The notes under the pieces: generated by a model | Databases searched by the model: none | Seen by the model: the letters and a program-made list of their open reading frames with translations, nothing else | Told to the model about the DNA's origin: nothing | Position numbers and translations under genes: made by a program | Source of the DNA: a candidate division WOR-3 bacterium | GTDB lineage: Bacteria > Hydrothermota > Tepidihabitantia > Tepidihabitantales > Tepidihabitantaceae | Assembly: GCA_039801085.1 (NCBI GenBank) | Contig: JBDRTY010000003.1 | Location: 83,776-147,775, forward strand | DNA: 64,000 nucleotides | Direction: 5' to 3' | In this document: in pieces, positions 43,083 through 51,623 of the stretch | Layout: each line of letters starts with the position of its first letter | Numbering within the stretch: position 1 is the stretch's first letter

Positions 43083-44918
43083 CTATTCCACCGTCACCGA
43101 CTTTGCCAGATTACGCGGTTTGTCAACATCACAGCCGCGCAGCACCGCAATGTGATAGGCTAAAAGCTGGAGCACCGGCGCCACTGCGATCGGCGAGAGA
43201 TACTCGGGAGTTTCCGGAATATAAAGCACGGTTTCTGCCAGTTCCTCAAGCGACCGATCCCCATCTGTGCCGATGGCAATGATTCTGCCATGTCGTGCCC
43301 GTGCTTCAGCCAGATTGGAAATCATCTTTTCATAAACCGAATCCCGGGGTGCAATTCCAATCACCGGCACATTTTCATCAATAAGCGAAATCGGCCCGTG
43401 CTTCATTTCCCCGGCCGGATAACCGGTCGCATGCACATAGGCAATCTCCTTAAGCTTCAGTGCCCCCTCCAGCGCACTCGGATAGTTGATACCCCGACCC
43501 AGAAAGATAAAATCGTGTGCCCCTGCCAGCCGTGTTGCCACTTCCTTAATCCTGCGGTCAAGGGTAAGAATTTTCTGTACCAGCCCGGGAAGGTGCTGCA
43601 ACTCATCTCTGACCTTTTTTAACTGCTGATCGCTGAGCGTCCGCCGGACACGGCCGAAATACAGTGCCAGTGTCAGCAGTGTGAATATCTGTGCGGTATA
43701 AGCCTTTGTGGAAGCCACGCCGATTTCCGGCCCGGCATGGATATAAACCGTGGAATCCGCCTCCCGGGCGATAGAAGAACGGTATACATTGAGTATTCCA
43801 AGTGTTTTCATCCCCCGCGCCTGCGCCTCACGGAGCGCAGCCAGCGTATCCGCGGTTTCACCCGACTGGCTGACCGCAATCATCAGCGTTTCATTTTCAT
43901 ACAGGTATTCTGATGTGCGCAGTTCTGAACTGATCTCCACCGAGGTGGGAATCCGGCACAGTTTCTCAAAATAGGCTCTGCCCACCAGTCCGGCATGATA
44001 TGATGTTCCGCATGCCTGGATCACAATCCGATTAATCCGCTCAATCAGATCGGGATAGAAGAGAAATTCCGGATCAAGCATGATGGTGTCATCCCGGAAG
44101 CGCCGACTGATATTTGCCGCCAGCACCGCCGGCTGCTCGAAGATCTCCTTGCGCATGAAGTGAGGATACCGGCCCTTGGAAATCTGCCGGGGTTTGATCT
44201 CAATCGGAGTAAACTGCCGGCTGACCTCCCTTCCCGCAAAATCCCGCAGTTCCACTCCTCTCCGGGTGATGACCGCAATCTCACCATCCTGCATCACCAG
44301 CATTCGGCGGGCAATCCCGACAAGCGCCGGTGCATCGGAGGCAATGATATACTCCTTCTGCCCCCGGCCGATTACCAGTGGCGACCCCATCTTTACCGCA
44401 TACAGCCGGTCCGGTTCATCGGCGTTGATGACTACCAGTGCAAATGCACCTCGGAGTTCGCTGACTGCGCGCCGCAGTGCGGTGAAAAGACCATTCTCCT
44501 GGGTCCGTGCCGCCAGATCCTCAATCAGATGGACAATCACTTCGGTATCAGTTGCAGACCGAAACCGGTGACCATCTGCTTCCAGCTCCCGCCGCAGCTC
44601 ACGGTAGTTTTCAATGATGCCATTATGCACCAGTGCAATCCTGCCGGTGCAATCGGTAAATGGATGGGCATTCTCATCGCTGACCTGTCCATGCGTTGCC
44701 CAGCGCGTATGCCCGATGCCCAGCTTTCCCTCAACCGGACTCTTCAGTAATATCTCCTTCAATCGCTGCAGTCTGCCCGCGGTTTTACGGATCTTGATCC
44801 CGTCATTCAGCACCGCAATCCCGCACGAATCGTATCCGCGGTATTCCAGCCGCTCCAGCCCGACCATCACCACATTACTGACATTCCGCTCGCCGATATA
44901 GCCGACAATTCCGCACAT
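43083..44918 (-). CDS. glmS: Glutamine--fructose-6-phosphate aminotransferase (isomerizing)
   Basis: The 611-residue enzyme makes glucosamine-6-phosphate from fructose-6-phosphate and glutamine, the first committed step to UDP-GlcNAc. The N-terminal class II amidotransferase domain begins at Cys1 after Met removal (CGIVGYIG) and has GHTRWATHG and HNGIIENY. Two SIS domains follow (ACGTSYHAG, SQSGETADT, GRGINYPSALEGALKLKEIAYVHATGYPAGEMKHGPI), and the end is LAKSVTVE. Length is exact for the family. A purine-rich ribosome site precedes the ATG, 2 nt after the phosphohexomutase stop. Confidence 0.97.
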   Translation of the reverse strand: MCGIVGYIGERNVSNVVMVGLERLEYRGYDSCGIAVLNDGIKIRKTAGRLQRLKEILLKSPVEGKLGIGHTRWATHGQVSDENAHPFTDCTGRIALVHNGIIENYRELRRELEADGHRFRSATDTEVIVHLIEDLAARTQENGLFTALRRAVSELRGAFALVVINADEPDRLYAVKMGSPLVIGRGQKEYIIASDAPALVGIARRMLVMQDGEIAVITRRGVELRDFAGREVSRQFTPIEIKPRQISKGRYPHFMRKEIFEQPAVLAANISRRFRDDTIMLDPEFLFYPDLIERINRIVIQACGTSYHAGLVGRAYFEKLCRIPTSVEISSELRTSEYLYENETLMIAVSQSGETADTLAALREAQARGMKTLGILNVYRSSIAREADSTVYIHAGPEIGVASTKAYTAQIFTLLTLALYFGRVRRTLSDQQLKKVRDELQHLPGLVQKILTLDRRIKEVATRLAGAHDFIFLGRGINYPSALEGALKLKEIAYVHATGYPAGEMKHGPISLIDENVPVIGIAPRDSVYEKMISNLAEARARHGRIIAIGTDGDRSLEELAETVLYIPETPEYLSPIAVAPVLQLLAYHIAVLRGCDVDKPRNLAKSVTVE

Positions 44919-44920
44919 CC

Positions 44921-46285
44921 TTATCCACCTTTCTCAATCAGCTGCCTGACCTGCCCGACCAGCTCCTCGGCGAGGTTCCGGCTCCGGGCTTCAGCAATAA
45001 TTCGGACTGCCGGTTCGGTATTACTCTTCCGGATATGCACCCACCAGTCTCCGGCGTCGATCCTGATACCGTCACTCCGGTCAACCATCGGAACTTTTCC
45101 CCCGAACCGCTCCAAGATGAAAATGAGCCGTTCCCCATCAAATTCCTGCACCTGCACTACCGACTTCACCTGATGATATTCTGGCAGCTCCTGACGGATT
45201 GCACCCAGACTTTTCCCGCTTTTTCTCATCAGCCCGAAGACCGCTGCCGCTGCCACCAGCCCGTCCCGGGTGAAATTGATTTCCGAAAAAATCACCCCGC
45301 CGTTTCCCTCACCACCAAGCACTGCCCCAGCCTCAAGCATCCCCTTTACAACATTTGCCTCTCCAACCGGGGTACGTAAAACTCGAACCCCGAACCTTTC
45401 AGCAATTGAATCCACCATCCGGCTCGTTGAAAGGTTGACAACAACATCCGTCTTTCTCTGCTCCAGCACAAAGAGGGCAGCGAGACCGAGCGTCACCTCC
45501 TCACCCATCGGGACACCGTTCTCATCCACACAACTGAACCGGTCACCGTCCGGATCAAAGGCAAAACCTGCATCCAGCCGCTCCGCCTGCACCAGCTGGC
45601 AGAGCGCAGTAAGGTTTTCCGGCACCGGCTCCGGCCCACGGGGGAAGTCCTGACTTAATTTCTCGGGCTCGCAGTTTATGGTCACGGGCTCAGCACCGAA
45701 CGCGCGCAGCAGTGCTGCTGCCGCACCGGACATCGCCCCGTTTACCGCATCAACACCGATGCGCAGTCCCGCAGCGCTGATTCCAGCAAACAGTGGATGA
45801 CGCCGGATTGCTGTAATATGGAGGTCAATTGCATCAGCCTCTGTAACCGCTTTACTCTCCGAACCGGCACAATGGAACAGACTACCCGCACTACCTTCAG
45901 CCATCAGCCGGTCAAGTGCCGCAATCTCATCCGCAAAGAGAAACCGGCCTGCCGGATGTACCAGTTTCAGTCCGTTCCACTCAATCGGATTGTGACTGGC
46001 GGTAATTACGATCCCACCCTGCAGACTCCGCTGGCGGACAAAGTGAACGGCGGTTGGTGTCGGACATATGCCCAGCTCAAAGACCTGACAGCGGAATTCG
46101 GACAAAACCTTCTGCACCACACCTTTAACCCAGCTGCCCGAAGGTCTCGGATCCCGCCCCAGGGCAAAACCGCCCGGACCATAAAGCCGGCAGAACGCCT
46201 CGGTTACCCGGCTGACCAGCTCTGCCGTCAACCCTCTGCCCGCAATCCCGCGCAGCCCAGAAACGCTGAAAATCGCTTCTGACAC
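44921..46285 (-). CDS. glmM: Phosphohexomutase, probable phosphoglucosamine mutase
   Basis: The enzyme is 454 residues from GTG 46285. It has the active-site Ser loop TASHNPIEWNG, the metal loop DPDGDRFS, the sugar-binding GEGNGGVIF and the phosphate-binding KSNTEPAVRI of alpha-D-phosphohexomutases. Adjacency to glmS points to glucosamine-6-P to glucosamine-1-P conversion, but phosphomannomutase or phosphoglucomutase activity is not excluded. The earlier ATG 46309 lies between the -35 and -10 boxes, so it cannot be on the mRNA. Starting at GTG gives (M)SEAIFSVSGLRGIAG, as in homologues. Confidence 0.88.
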   Translation of the reverse strand: MSEAIFSVSGLRGIAGRGLTAELVSRVTEAFCRLYGPGGFALGRDPRPSGSWVKGVVQKVLSEFRCQVFELGICPTPTAVHFVRQRSLQGGIVITASHNPIEWNGLKLVHPAGRFLFADEIAALDRLMAEGSAGSLFHCAGSESKAVTEADAIDLHITAIRRHPLFAGISAAGLRIGVDAVNGAMSGAAAALLRAFGAEPVTINCEPEKLSQDFPRGPEPVPENLTALCQLVQAERLDAGFAFDPDGDRFSCVDENGVPMGEEVTLGLAALFVLEQRKTDVVVNLSTSRMVDSIAERFGVRVLRTPVGEANVVKGMLEAGAVLGGEGNGGVIFSEINFTRDGLVAAAAVFGLMRKSGKSLGAIRQELPEYHQVKSVVQVQEFDGERLIFILERFGGKVPMVDRSDGIRIDAGDWWVHIRKSNTEPAVRIIAEARSRNLAEELVGQVRQLIEKGG

Positions 46286-46291
46286 TCCTCT

Positions 46292-46319
46292 ATTATATCC
46301 ATCAGCCATCTCAGGTCAA
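46292..46319 (-). promoter_or_regulatory. Promoter of glmM-glmS (leaderless GTG)
   Basis: TTGACC (46314-46319), 16-nt spacer, TATAAT (46292-46297) on the minus strand. The predicted start at 46285 is the G of the GTG start codon. Confidence 0.75.
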
Positions 46320-46477
46320 TCAGACGGTCACCAGTTCAGCTCCTTAACTCCCCATTGCCGTCAACACAGCATTCCGCTGTCTTCAATCCACCTCTTCCAG
46401 CGCTGCGCCCGGTTAGATCCGGATTTCAATGCATTAAACCCCGAACTGCGCTTGTTGATACTCATTATTAACTTTTC

Positions 46478-46505
46478 TTGCCAACGCCCGTTTCTTGATT
46501 ATCAT
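46478..46505 (+). promoter_or_regulatory. Promoter of tldD-tldE
   Basis: TTGCCA (46478-46483), 16-nt spacer, TATCAT (46500-46505). The start near 46512 gives a 30-nt leader that contains AGGAG. The remaining part of 46320-46477 shows no gene or repeat. Confidence 0.5.
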
Positions 46506-46541
46506 TATTGATTAAAAGGCTGAGTTCAAACAGGAGCAAAA

Positions 46542-48023
46542 ATGAACACTAGCAGCACAGTGGAAAAGACCGTCCGCACCCAGCTTAAGCGGATGCTTGA
46601 AGCCGGGTGCAGCTTTGCCGATGTCCGTTTCTACGATGAGGACCGGACCGAGCGGCTTGTGCTTTATGACGGTAACCTTGAAGTTAATTATCAGCGCTGG
46701 GAAAAGGGTATCGGGGTCCGGGTACTCAAAAACGGTGCGATCGGATTTGCCGCCACTGCGGACCTGAATGCGATTCCGGAATGCTTTGACCGGGCACTTG
46801 CCAATGCCGAGGCGGCTGCCCAGCTACTCGGTTTTCCCAAGGATATGGGCAGTGCTGAGCCGGTCAGCGGTAAATATCAGCCCCGATTTCAGCAGGACCC
46901 GTTTGCTGTGCCCCTGCCCGAAAAGCTCAACCTGCTCAAGCGGGTGGATGAGAAACTCAGGGATAACACAGTTGAACATCGCATGGTATCTGCTCATTTT
47001 CAGAAGCGCCGGATTTTCTACTATAACAGTGAAGGCACCGAAATTGAGCGCTGGGTCATGAATACCTTTGCCGGCATGACGGTGATGGCAAGGGACAGGG
47101 ACGGCAAGGCACAGCGCCGGAGTTATGAGCTGGATTCGGACGGCACCGGCAGCCGCGGTTTTGAATGGCTTGCCAACCCGCAGGCATTTGAGGTTCACAC
47201 CGAAAGAATCAAGCGTGAACTCAGCGAGATCGTCGCCGCTGAGGCACTGCCTCCAGGACGCCGGGATGTGATTCTTTTGCCCGGTCAGGGCCATCTGCAG
47301 GTCCATGAAACCATCGGTCATCCGCTGGAACTGGACCGGATTCTGGGTTATGAACTCTCCTTTGCCGGCGGCTCCCATGTTAAACCGGAGATGATTGGCA
47401 CCCTGCGCTATGGCAGTGAAAAACTGAACGCAAAGGTAATGGTGGTTGAAAACTCACCCGGGACCTTCGGCTATGATGATGAGGGCACACCCCAGCACGA
47501 GTATTATTTGATCAAGAATGGCATTCTGGTTAATGTCCTCTGCTGCCGGCTGGACCTTGCCGAGGCAAATGCCAAGGCAGGCAGGGTGGTTGTTTCCCAG
47601 TCAGGGGCATCTGCCCGCGCTGCCGGGTTTTACAAGACCCCGATCGACCGGATGACCAATGTCTGCATCGAGTGGGGCAGTGACGGCACACTTGAGGACA
47701 TTATCCGGGCAACTGAGAACGGAGTAATTCTGGATATGCCCGTCTCCTGGTCAATCGGCTCCAACCGGGAGCATTTCCATTTTGGCTGTGAGATCGCCTG
47801 GGAGGTCCGGGACGGGAGGATCACCCGGGTCTTCAAGAACCCGACCTATCAGGGGCACACCCTGGAGTTCTACAACTCGCTTGACATGGTGGGCGACCGC
47901 TCAACTTGGCGTCTGTTTCAGGTAGCAAACTGCGGCAAGGGCGAACCCAACCAGATCATGGAGGTGGGCCATGGGGTGCCGGTGATGCGGTTTAAGAATG
48001 TCCTGACCGGAGAAGGGAGGTAA
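46542..48023 (+). CDS. tldD: TldD family metalloprotease subunit
   Basis: The 493-residue protein is the catalytic half of the TldD/TldE heterodimer, which degrades unfolded peptides and trims some ribosomally made natural products. The zinc motif HETIGH (residues 255-260) lies in the family context GQGHLQVHETIGHPLELDR. The further conserved stretches VENSPGTFGYDDEGTP and a late Cys/His region (FHFGCEIAW) are present. A canonical AGGAG Shine-Dalgarno precedes the ATG. It pairs with tldE 1 nt downstream. Confidence 0.93.
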   Translation: MNTSSTVEKTVRTQLKRMLEAGCSFADVRFYDEDRTERLVLYDGNLEVNYQRWEKGIGVRVLKNGAIGFAATADLNAIPECFDRALANAEAAAQLLGFPKDMGSAEPVSGKYQPRFQQDPFAVPLPEKLNLLKRVDEKLRDNTVEHRMVSAHFQKRRIFYYNSEGTEIERWVMNTFAGMTVMARDRDGKAQRRSYELDSDGTGSRGFEWLANPQAFEVHTERIKRELSEIVAAEALPPGRRDVILLPGQGHLQVHETIGHPLELDRILGYELSFAGGSHVKPEMIGTLRYGSEKLNAKVMVVENSPGTFGYDDEGTPQHEYYLIKNGILVNVLCCRLDLAEANAKAGRVVVSQSGASARAAGFYKTPIDRMTNVCIEWGSDGTLEDIIRATENGVILDMPVSWSIGSNREHFHFGCEIAWEVRDGRITRVFKNPTYQGHTLEFYNSLDMVGDRSTWRLFQVANCGKGEPNQIMEVGHGVPVMRFKNVLTGEGR

Positions 48024-48024
48024 G

Positions 48025-49404
48025 ATGCTTGAGCCAAGAATTCGCAACCTGCTGCTGGAGGCACGGGATTATGCCCGCAAACAGGGTCTGAACGCCGAGT
48101 TTTCATTCCACCGCGAGCGCTCCAGTCTGATCAGACTCGGTAACTCGGCAATCGCCCTTTCCACCGCCGAGGAACTTTCCCGGCTGGATGTCTCGGTTCA
48201 GGAGGGACGCCGGGTCGGCTCCTGGACTCTGACCGCCGACATTTCCAGCTTTGACCAGCTGAAGGAGGCACTCAACCGTGCAGCCGAAAACTGCCGGAAT
48301 TCACTGGCAAAGGACTATGAACCGATCTTCGGCGTTGTTGAAGAGCCGGTTGACGACACCGCCGGTTTTGACCCTGCACTGGAAACCCTCTCCCCGGTTA
48401 CCAAATCGGAGCTGTGCGCCCGGGTAATCAGGCATCTCAAACCCAGAGGCAGTTACGACTTCTCCGGTTCCTGGAGCACCGGCTCAACCGAGATGTATTA
48501 CCTGACCACCGCCAATGACCACGAAGCCTACCGGAAACTCACCGACGGCCGGCTGGTGCTGGTCCTGAAGGACCAGGTGCAGAAATGGGAGCTGGCGGTG
48601 GAGAAAACCCAGAAGCGGGCGGGCGAGTTCAGTGCCGAAGAGATCATCGCGGAGTTTGAAACCCTTCTGCCCATTTACGAGCAGAACCCGGGCTACAAGA
48701 CCGAGATCGGCAATCAGCGGGTACTTTTCGGACCGCAGGCAATCGCCCAGCTCGTCTCCCTCTGTGTCTGGGGCGGCTTCTTCGGCCGGGCTTATGAGGA
48801 GGGGCGGGCATTTACCTCCAGAAACCGCTTCGGCGACAAAATCTTTTCCGAGATGGTTACGCTCACCGACGACCCGAGCAATCCCGATGTCTTCGGCATG
48901 CCGTTTGACTTCAATGGCAAAAGGCGCCGGCCCTTCCTGCTGGTGAAAAACGGCATATTCACCAATGTCACCTACGACTCGCAGACCGCTGCCAAGTACG
49001 GCAAACAGCCGACCGGCCATGACCTCAACAACTGGGATCTGGTGTTTGGCACCGGCACCGGACCGGCAGATCTGAAGTCAGCAATGGCGCTTGCCGGCAA
49101 TGCACTCTACATCCCGCACCTTCACTATGTCCACCTTCCGGATCCGACCCGTGGTATCTTCACCGGCTCCTCCCGTTTCAATGCCCTTTTGATCCGTGAT
49201 GGCAGACCGGTTGCACCGCTTTTCTCCTCCCGGATCACCGACTCAATTCCGAATGTGTTCAACAATGTGGTGGCAGTTGCCGCCCGGTCGGTCGCCCAGA
49301 ACGAATCCTCAACCTATGAACGTCGTACCCCTGAAGCTCAGAGTGTTCCCGCCTGGCTCCTCTGTGACCAGGTCCGGATTTCTGATGTCGCGGACAGCTT
49401 TTAG
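48025..49404 (+). CDS. pmbA: TldE/PmbA family protease subunit
   Basis: The 459-residue partner of TldD lacks the HExxxH metal motif, as TldE proteins do, and supplies part of the substrate channel. Recognisable parts are the N-terminal SFHRERSSLIRLGNSAIALSTAEEL and LDVSVQEGRRVGSWT. The C-terminal half has FGPQAIAQLVSL, PFDFNGKRRRPFLLVKNGIFTNVTYD and GHDLN. GGGAGG lies 5 nt before the ATG, one base after the tldD stop, so the two subunits are made together. Confidence 0.9.
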   Translation: MLEPRIRNLLLEARDYARKQGLNAEFSFHRERSSLIRLGNSAIALSTAEELSRLDVSVQEGRRVGSWTLTADISSFDQLKEALNRAAENCRNSLAKDYEPIFGVVEEPVDDTAGFDPALETLSPVTKSELCARVIRHLKPRGSYDFSGSWSTGSTEMYYLTTANDHEAYRKLTDGRLVLVLKDQVQKWELAVEKTQKRAGEFSAEEIIAEFETLLPIYEQNPGYKTEIGNQRVLFGPQAIAQLVSLCVWGGFFGRAYEEGRAFTSRNRFGDKIFSEMVTLTDDPSNPDVFGMPFDFNGKRRRPFLLVKNGIFTNVTYDSQTAAKYGKQPTGHDLNNWDLVFGTGTGPADLKSAMALAGNALYIPHLHYVHLPDPTRGIFTGSSRFNALLIRDGRPVAPLFSSRITDSIPNVFNNVVAVAARSVAQNESSTYERRTPEAQSVPAWLLCDQVRISDVADSF

Positions 49405-49410
49405 CCGGGC

Positions 49411-49438
49411 TTGACTTGCGGGTGATAATAATTAATCT
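49411..49438 (+). promoter_or_regulatory. Possible promoter of tRNA-Leu
   Basis: TTGACT (49411-49416), 16-nt spacer, TAATCT (49433-49438). The start would be near 49445, 12 nt before the mature tRNA. Confidence 0.45.
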
Positions 49439-49456
49439 ATTTTCAGCCTGACTTCT

Positions 49457-49538
49457 GCCGAGGTGGCGGAAATGGCAGACGCGCTAGGCTCAGGACTTAG
49501 TGGGGCAACCCATGGGGGTTCAAATCCCCCCCTCGGCA
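49457..49538 (+). tRNA. tRNA-Leu (CAG)
   Basis: Acceptor GCCGAGG (49457-49463) pairs with CCTCGGC (49531-49537) and the discriminator is A49538. The anticodon stem CTAGG/CTTAG carries loop CTCAGGA with anticodon CAG. A long variable arm, as in class II tRNAs, and T arm GGGGG-TTCAAAT-CCCCC follow. CCA is not encoded. Confidence 0.97.
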
Positions 49539-49595
49539 CTTAACTCCTGAAACTAACCTTCTTTTTATCCCGGGAAAATTGAGTTAAGAGAAGAT

Positions 49596-50312
49596 TCAGA
49601 CCTTGCCCAGCAGCCGCTGGAGCCGCAGTCTCAGGACTAAAACAAAGGCACGCCAGATGATCCGGCGCGACATTTTCGACACACCGGCACGCCGCTCGGT
49701 AAATATGATCGGAATCTCCTTGATCCTCCCCCCCTTGCGCCAGATCATAAAGTCAATCTCAATCTGGAACCCGTAGCCGTCCTCCCTGAGCTGATTTAAG
49801 TCCAGTTTCCGCAGCATATCGCAGCGGTAAGCCTTGAAACCGGCGGTCAGATCCCGGACCGGACAGCCGGTCACCTTGCGGGCATAAAGACAGGCAAAAT
49901 AGGATAAAAGCAGCCGCTTCATCGGCCAGTTGACAATTGAGATGCCGTCGGAATACCGGGAACCGATCACCAGATCATAGTCCTTAAGCAGGGCAATCAT
50001 CTCCGGAATCTTTTCCGGTGGGTGAGAGAAGTCCGCATCCATCTCAAAGCAGTAATCATAACCGTGCTCGAGCGCATACCGGAACCCCATGACATAGGCG
50101 GTGCCCAGACCCAGCTTCCGCTCCCGCCGGATCAGCTTCACCCGCGGGTTCTGCCGGGAAATTGCCTCAACAATGTCACCCGTTTTATCCGGAGAGTTAT
50201 CGTCAATGACCAGAATATCCAGCTCCGGCGACTGCGCCAGCACCACCGGGATGATCTTTTCAATGTTTTCGGCCTCATTATAGGTGGGCATGATCACCAG
50301 TCCGCGTGCCAC
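49596..50312 (-). CDS. Polyprenyl-phosphate mannose/glucose synthase-like glycosyltransferase (GT2)
   Basis: The 238-residue Dpm1-type enzyme transfers a hexose from a nucleotide sugar to a polyprenyl phosphate at the inner membrane face. Motifs include VIMPTYNEAENI, ILVIDDNSPDKTGDI, GLGTAYVMGF, the metal-binding MDADFSHPPE and LTAGFKAYR. No TM segment is present, as in soluble Dpm1 forms. The start is GTG 50312 with no Shine-Dalgarno; the promoter places the mRNA 5' end exactly on this GTG. Confidence 0.92.
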   Translation of the reverse strand: MARGLVIMPTYNEAENIEKIIPVVLAQSPELDILVIDDNSPDKTGDIVEAISRQNPRVKLIRRERKLGLGTAYVMGFRYALEHGYDYCFEMDADFSHPPEKIPEMIALLKDYDLVIGSRYSDGISIVNWPMKRLLLSYFACLYARKVTGCPVRDLTAGFKAYRCDMLRKLDLNQLREDGYGFQIEIDFMIWRKGGRIKEIPIIFTERRAGVSKMSRRIIWRAFVLVLRLRLQRLLGKV

Positions 50313-50318
50313 GGTCTT

Positions 50319-50346
50319 ATGATAAAAACCTGATAAAATATGTCAA
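50319..50346 (-). promoter_or_regulatory. Promoter of glycosyltransferase gene (leaderless GTG)
   Basis: TTGACA (50341-50346), 16-nt spacer, TATCAT (50319-50324) on the minus strand. The predicted start is 50312, the first base of the GTG codon. Confidence 0.75.
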
Positions 50347-50363
50347 CTGTGCGTTGCCGTCGG

Positions 50364-51623
50364 CTATTCAGCAAGTTCCCGGGTCAGCCGTGCCGGCGAA
50401 CGGCGGAAGATACCCAGCCCGGCAAGGGCACTGCCCGCAAAGGTGGCAGTCAGGCCGGGTAAAAATCCGATAAAAAATGTCCTGCCGGCAATCCGTGCCC
50501 GTAGCACATCCTCCATCACCACCGAGGCATTGCGCATCATCCCGCTGATGTCCAGACCATGGGTCTGCAGATACCAGCTGGCACCCAGTCCCAGCAGTGT
50601 GCCCAGCAACGACCCGGCGCTGCCGATAAAAAACGCCTCACTCAGCAGCGAACCGTAGAGATGCAGTTTGGTCTCACCCAGCGCCAGCCGGATCCCGATC
50701 TCCTGATACCGGCGCAAGGAGTTCAAAAGCCCCGCATTCAGCAGCACTACCGCCATCGCCAGCACGAAAATGAACACCACCAGACCGGTCGCCGCGCTGA
50801 TCAGCTCAATCAGCGAACCGAATCCGGCAGCGTCCCGCAGCGCCTGCATAACGGGCGCACTTCGCTCCTCACTGCCCGCCGGCAGGAGATTAAAACTGCG
50901 GGCGAGCGCCACCGCCCGGTGGTCATCATAAAAACCGTGACGAAAGAACCCCAGCAGTTCGGTTGCCTGGTGCCCGGCACCAAGCAATGCCTGAACCTCA
51001 CCAATATCTGCCACCAGCAGCTGCCGGTCCAGTGCAGACACCCCAAAGCGGATAATGCCCGCAACCGCCAGCCGCAGCTCGGTCAGCTCACCATCAGCCC
51101 GGGTGGTAACGATCACCACCGTATCTCCCGGAACCACACCCAGCTGCTGCGCCAGCCGGAAACCCAGCCCGGCACCACCTTCTTCCGGCAGACCGCCCGC
51201 CACCAGCCCGAGGTCGAGCCGGAGCCGTTTCCGCTCCGGACCCTCAGGAGTCAGGTCCATACCCAGCCCGGTGAACGGTATGCCCGGAAGTCCGGTCTTG
51301 TTGCTGCGGATGACTCCGGAAAACCGGAGCCGGGGATGCCAGCTGATCTCCGGATACCGCTGACTCAGGCTGAAAACCAGACTGTCAATATCCTTCAGGG
51401 TGAATCTGAGACTGTGCCGGTTTCCCAGTTCAGCCTGTGCCCGGGTCACAACCCGCAGATGACCCGTTGCCAGACGGGCGGTTGCGGCAAAGATGCTGTC
51501 CTGTGCCCCGCGCAGATAGGCATCAAGAAAAACCGCCAGCGCCACGCCGACGGTCACGACCACCAAGGGAAAAAGGCTCCGGCTCCGGTCCCGCAGTATC
51601 CCCTTAATGACAAACCAGCTCAT
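50364..51623 (-). CDS. ABC transporter permease, FtsX/LolE-like (second subunit)
   Basis: The 419-residue inner-membrane protein has one N-terminal TM, a MacB-PCD-like periplasmic domain (about 40-270) and three C-terminal TMs. The FtsX signature is LNSLRRYQEIGIRLALGETK, and the C-terminus contains a RRSPARLTRELA coupling segment. ATG 51623 (ATGA overlap with the preceding permease stop) is preferred to GTG 51629 because GGTGG precedes it. Together with the ABC ATPase it would extract or move lipoprotein or lipid from the inner membrane. Confidence 0.88.
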   Translation of the reverse strand: MSWFVIKGILRDRSRSLFPLVVVTVGVALAVFLDAYLRGAQDSIFAATARLATGHLRVVTRAQAELGNRHSLRFTLKDIDSLVFSLSQRYPEISWHPRLRFSGVIRSNKTGLPGIPFTGLGMDLTPEGPERKRLRLDLGLVAGGLPEEGGAGLGFRLAQQLGVVPGDTVVIVTTRADGELTELRLAVAGIIRFGVSALDRQLLVADIGEVQALLGAGHQATELLGFFRHGFYDDHRAVALARSFNLLPAGSEERSAPVMQALRDAAGFGSLIELISAATGLVVFIFVLAMAVVLLNAGLLNSLRRYQEIGIRLALGETKLHLYGSLLSEAFFIGSAGSLLGTLLGLGASWYLQTHGLDISGMMRNASVVMEDVLRARIAGRTFFIGFLPGLTATFAGSALAGLGIFRRSPARLTRELAE

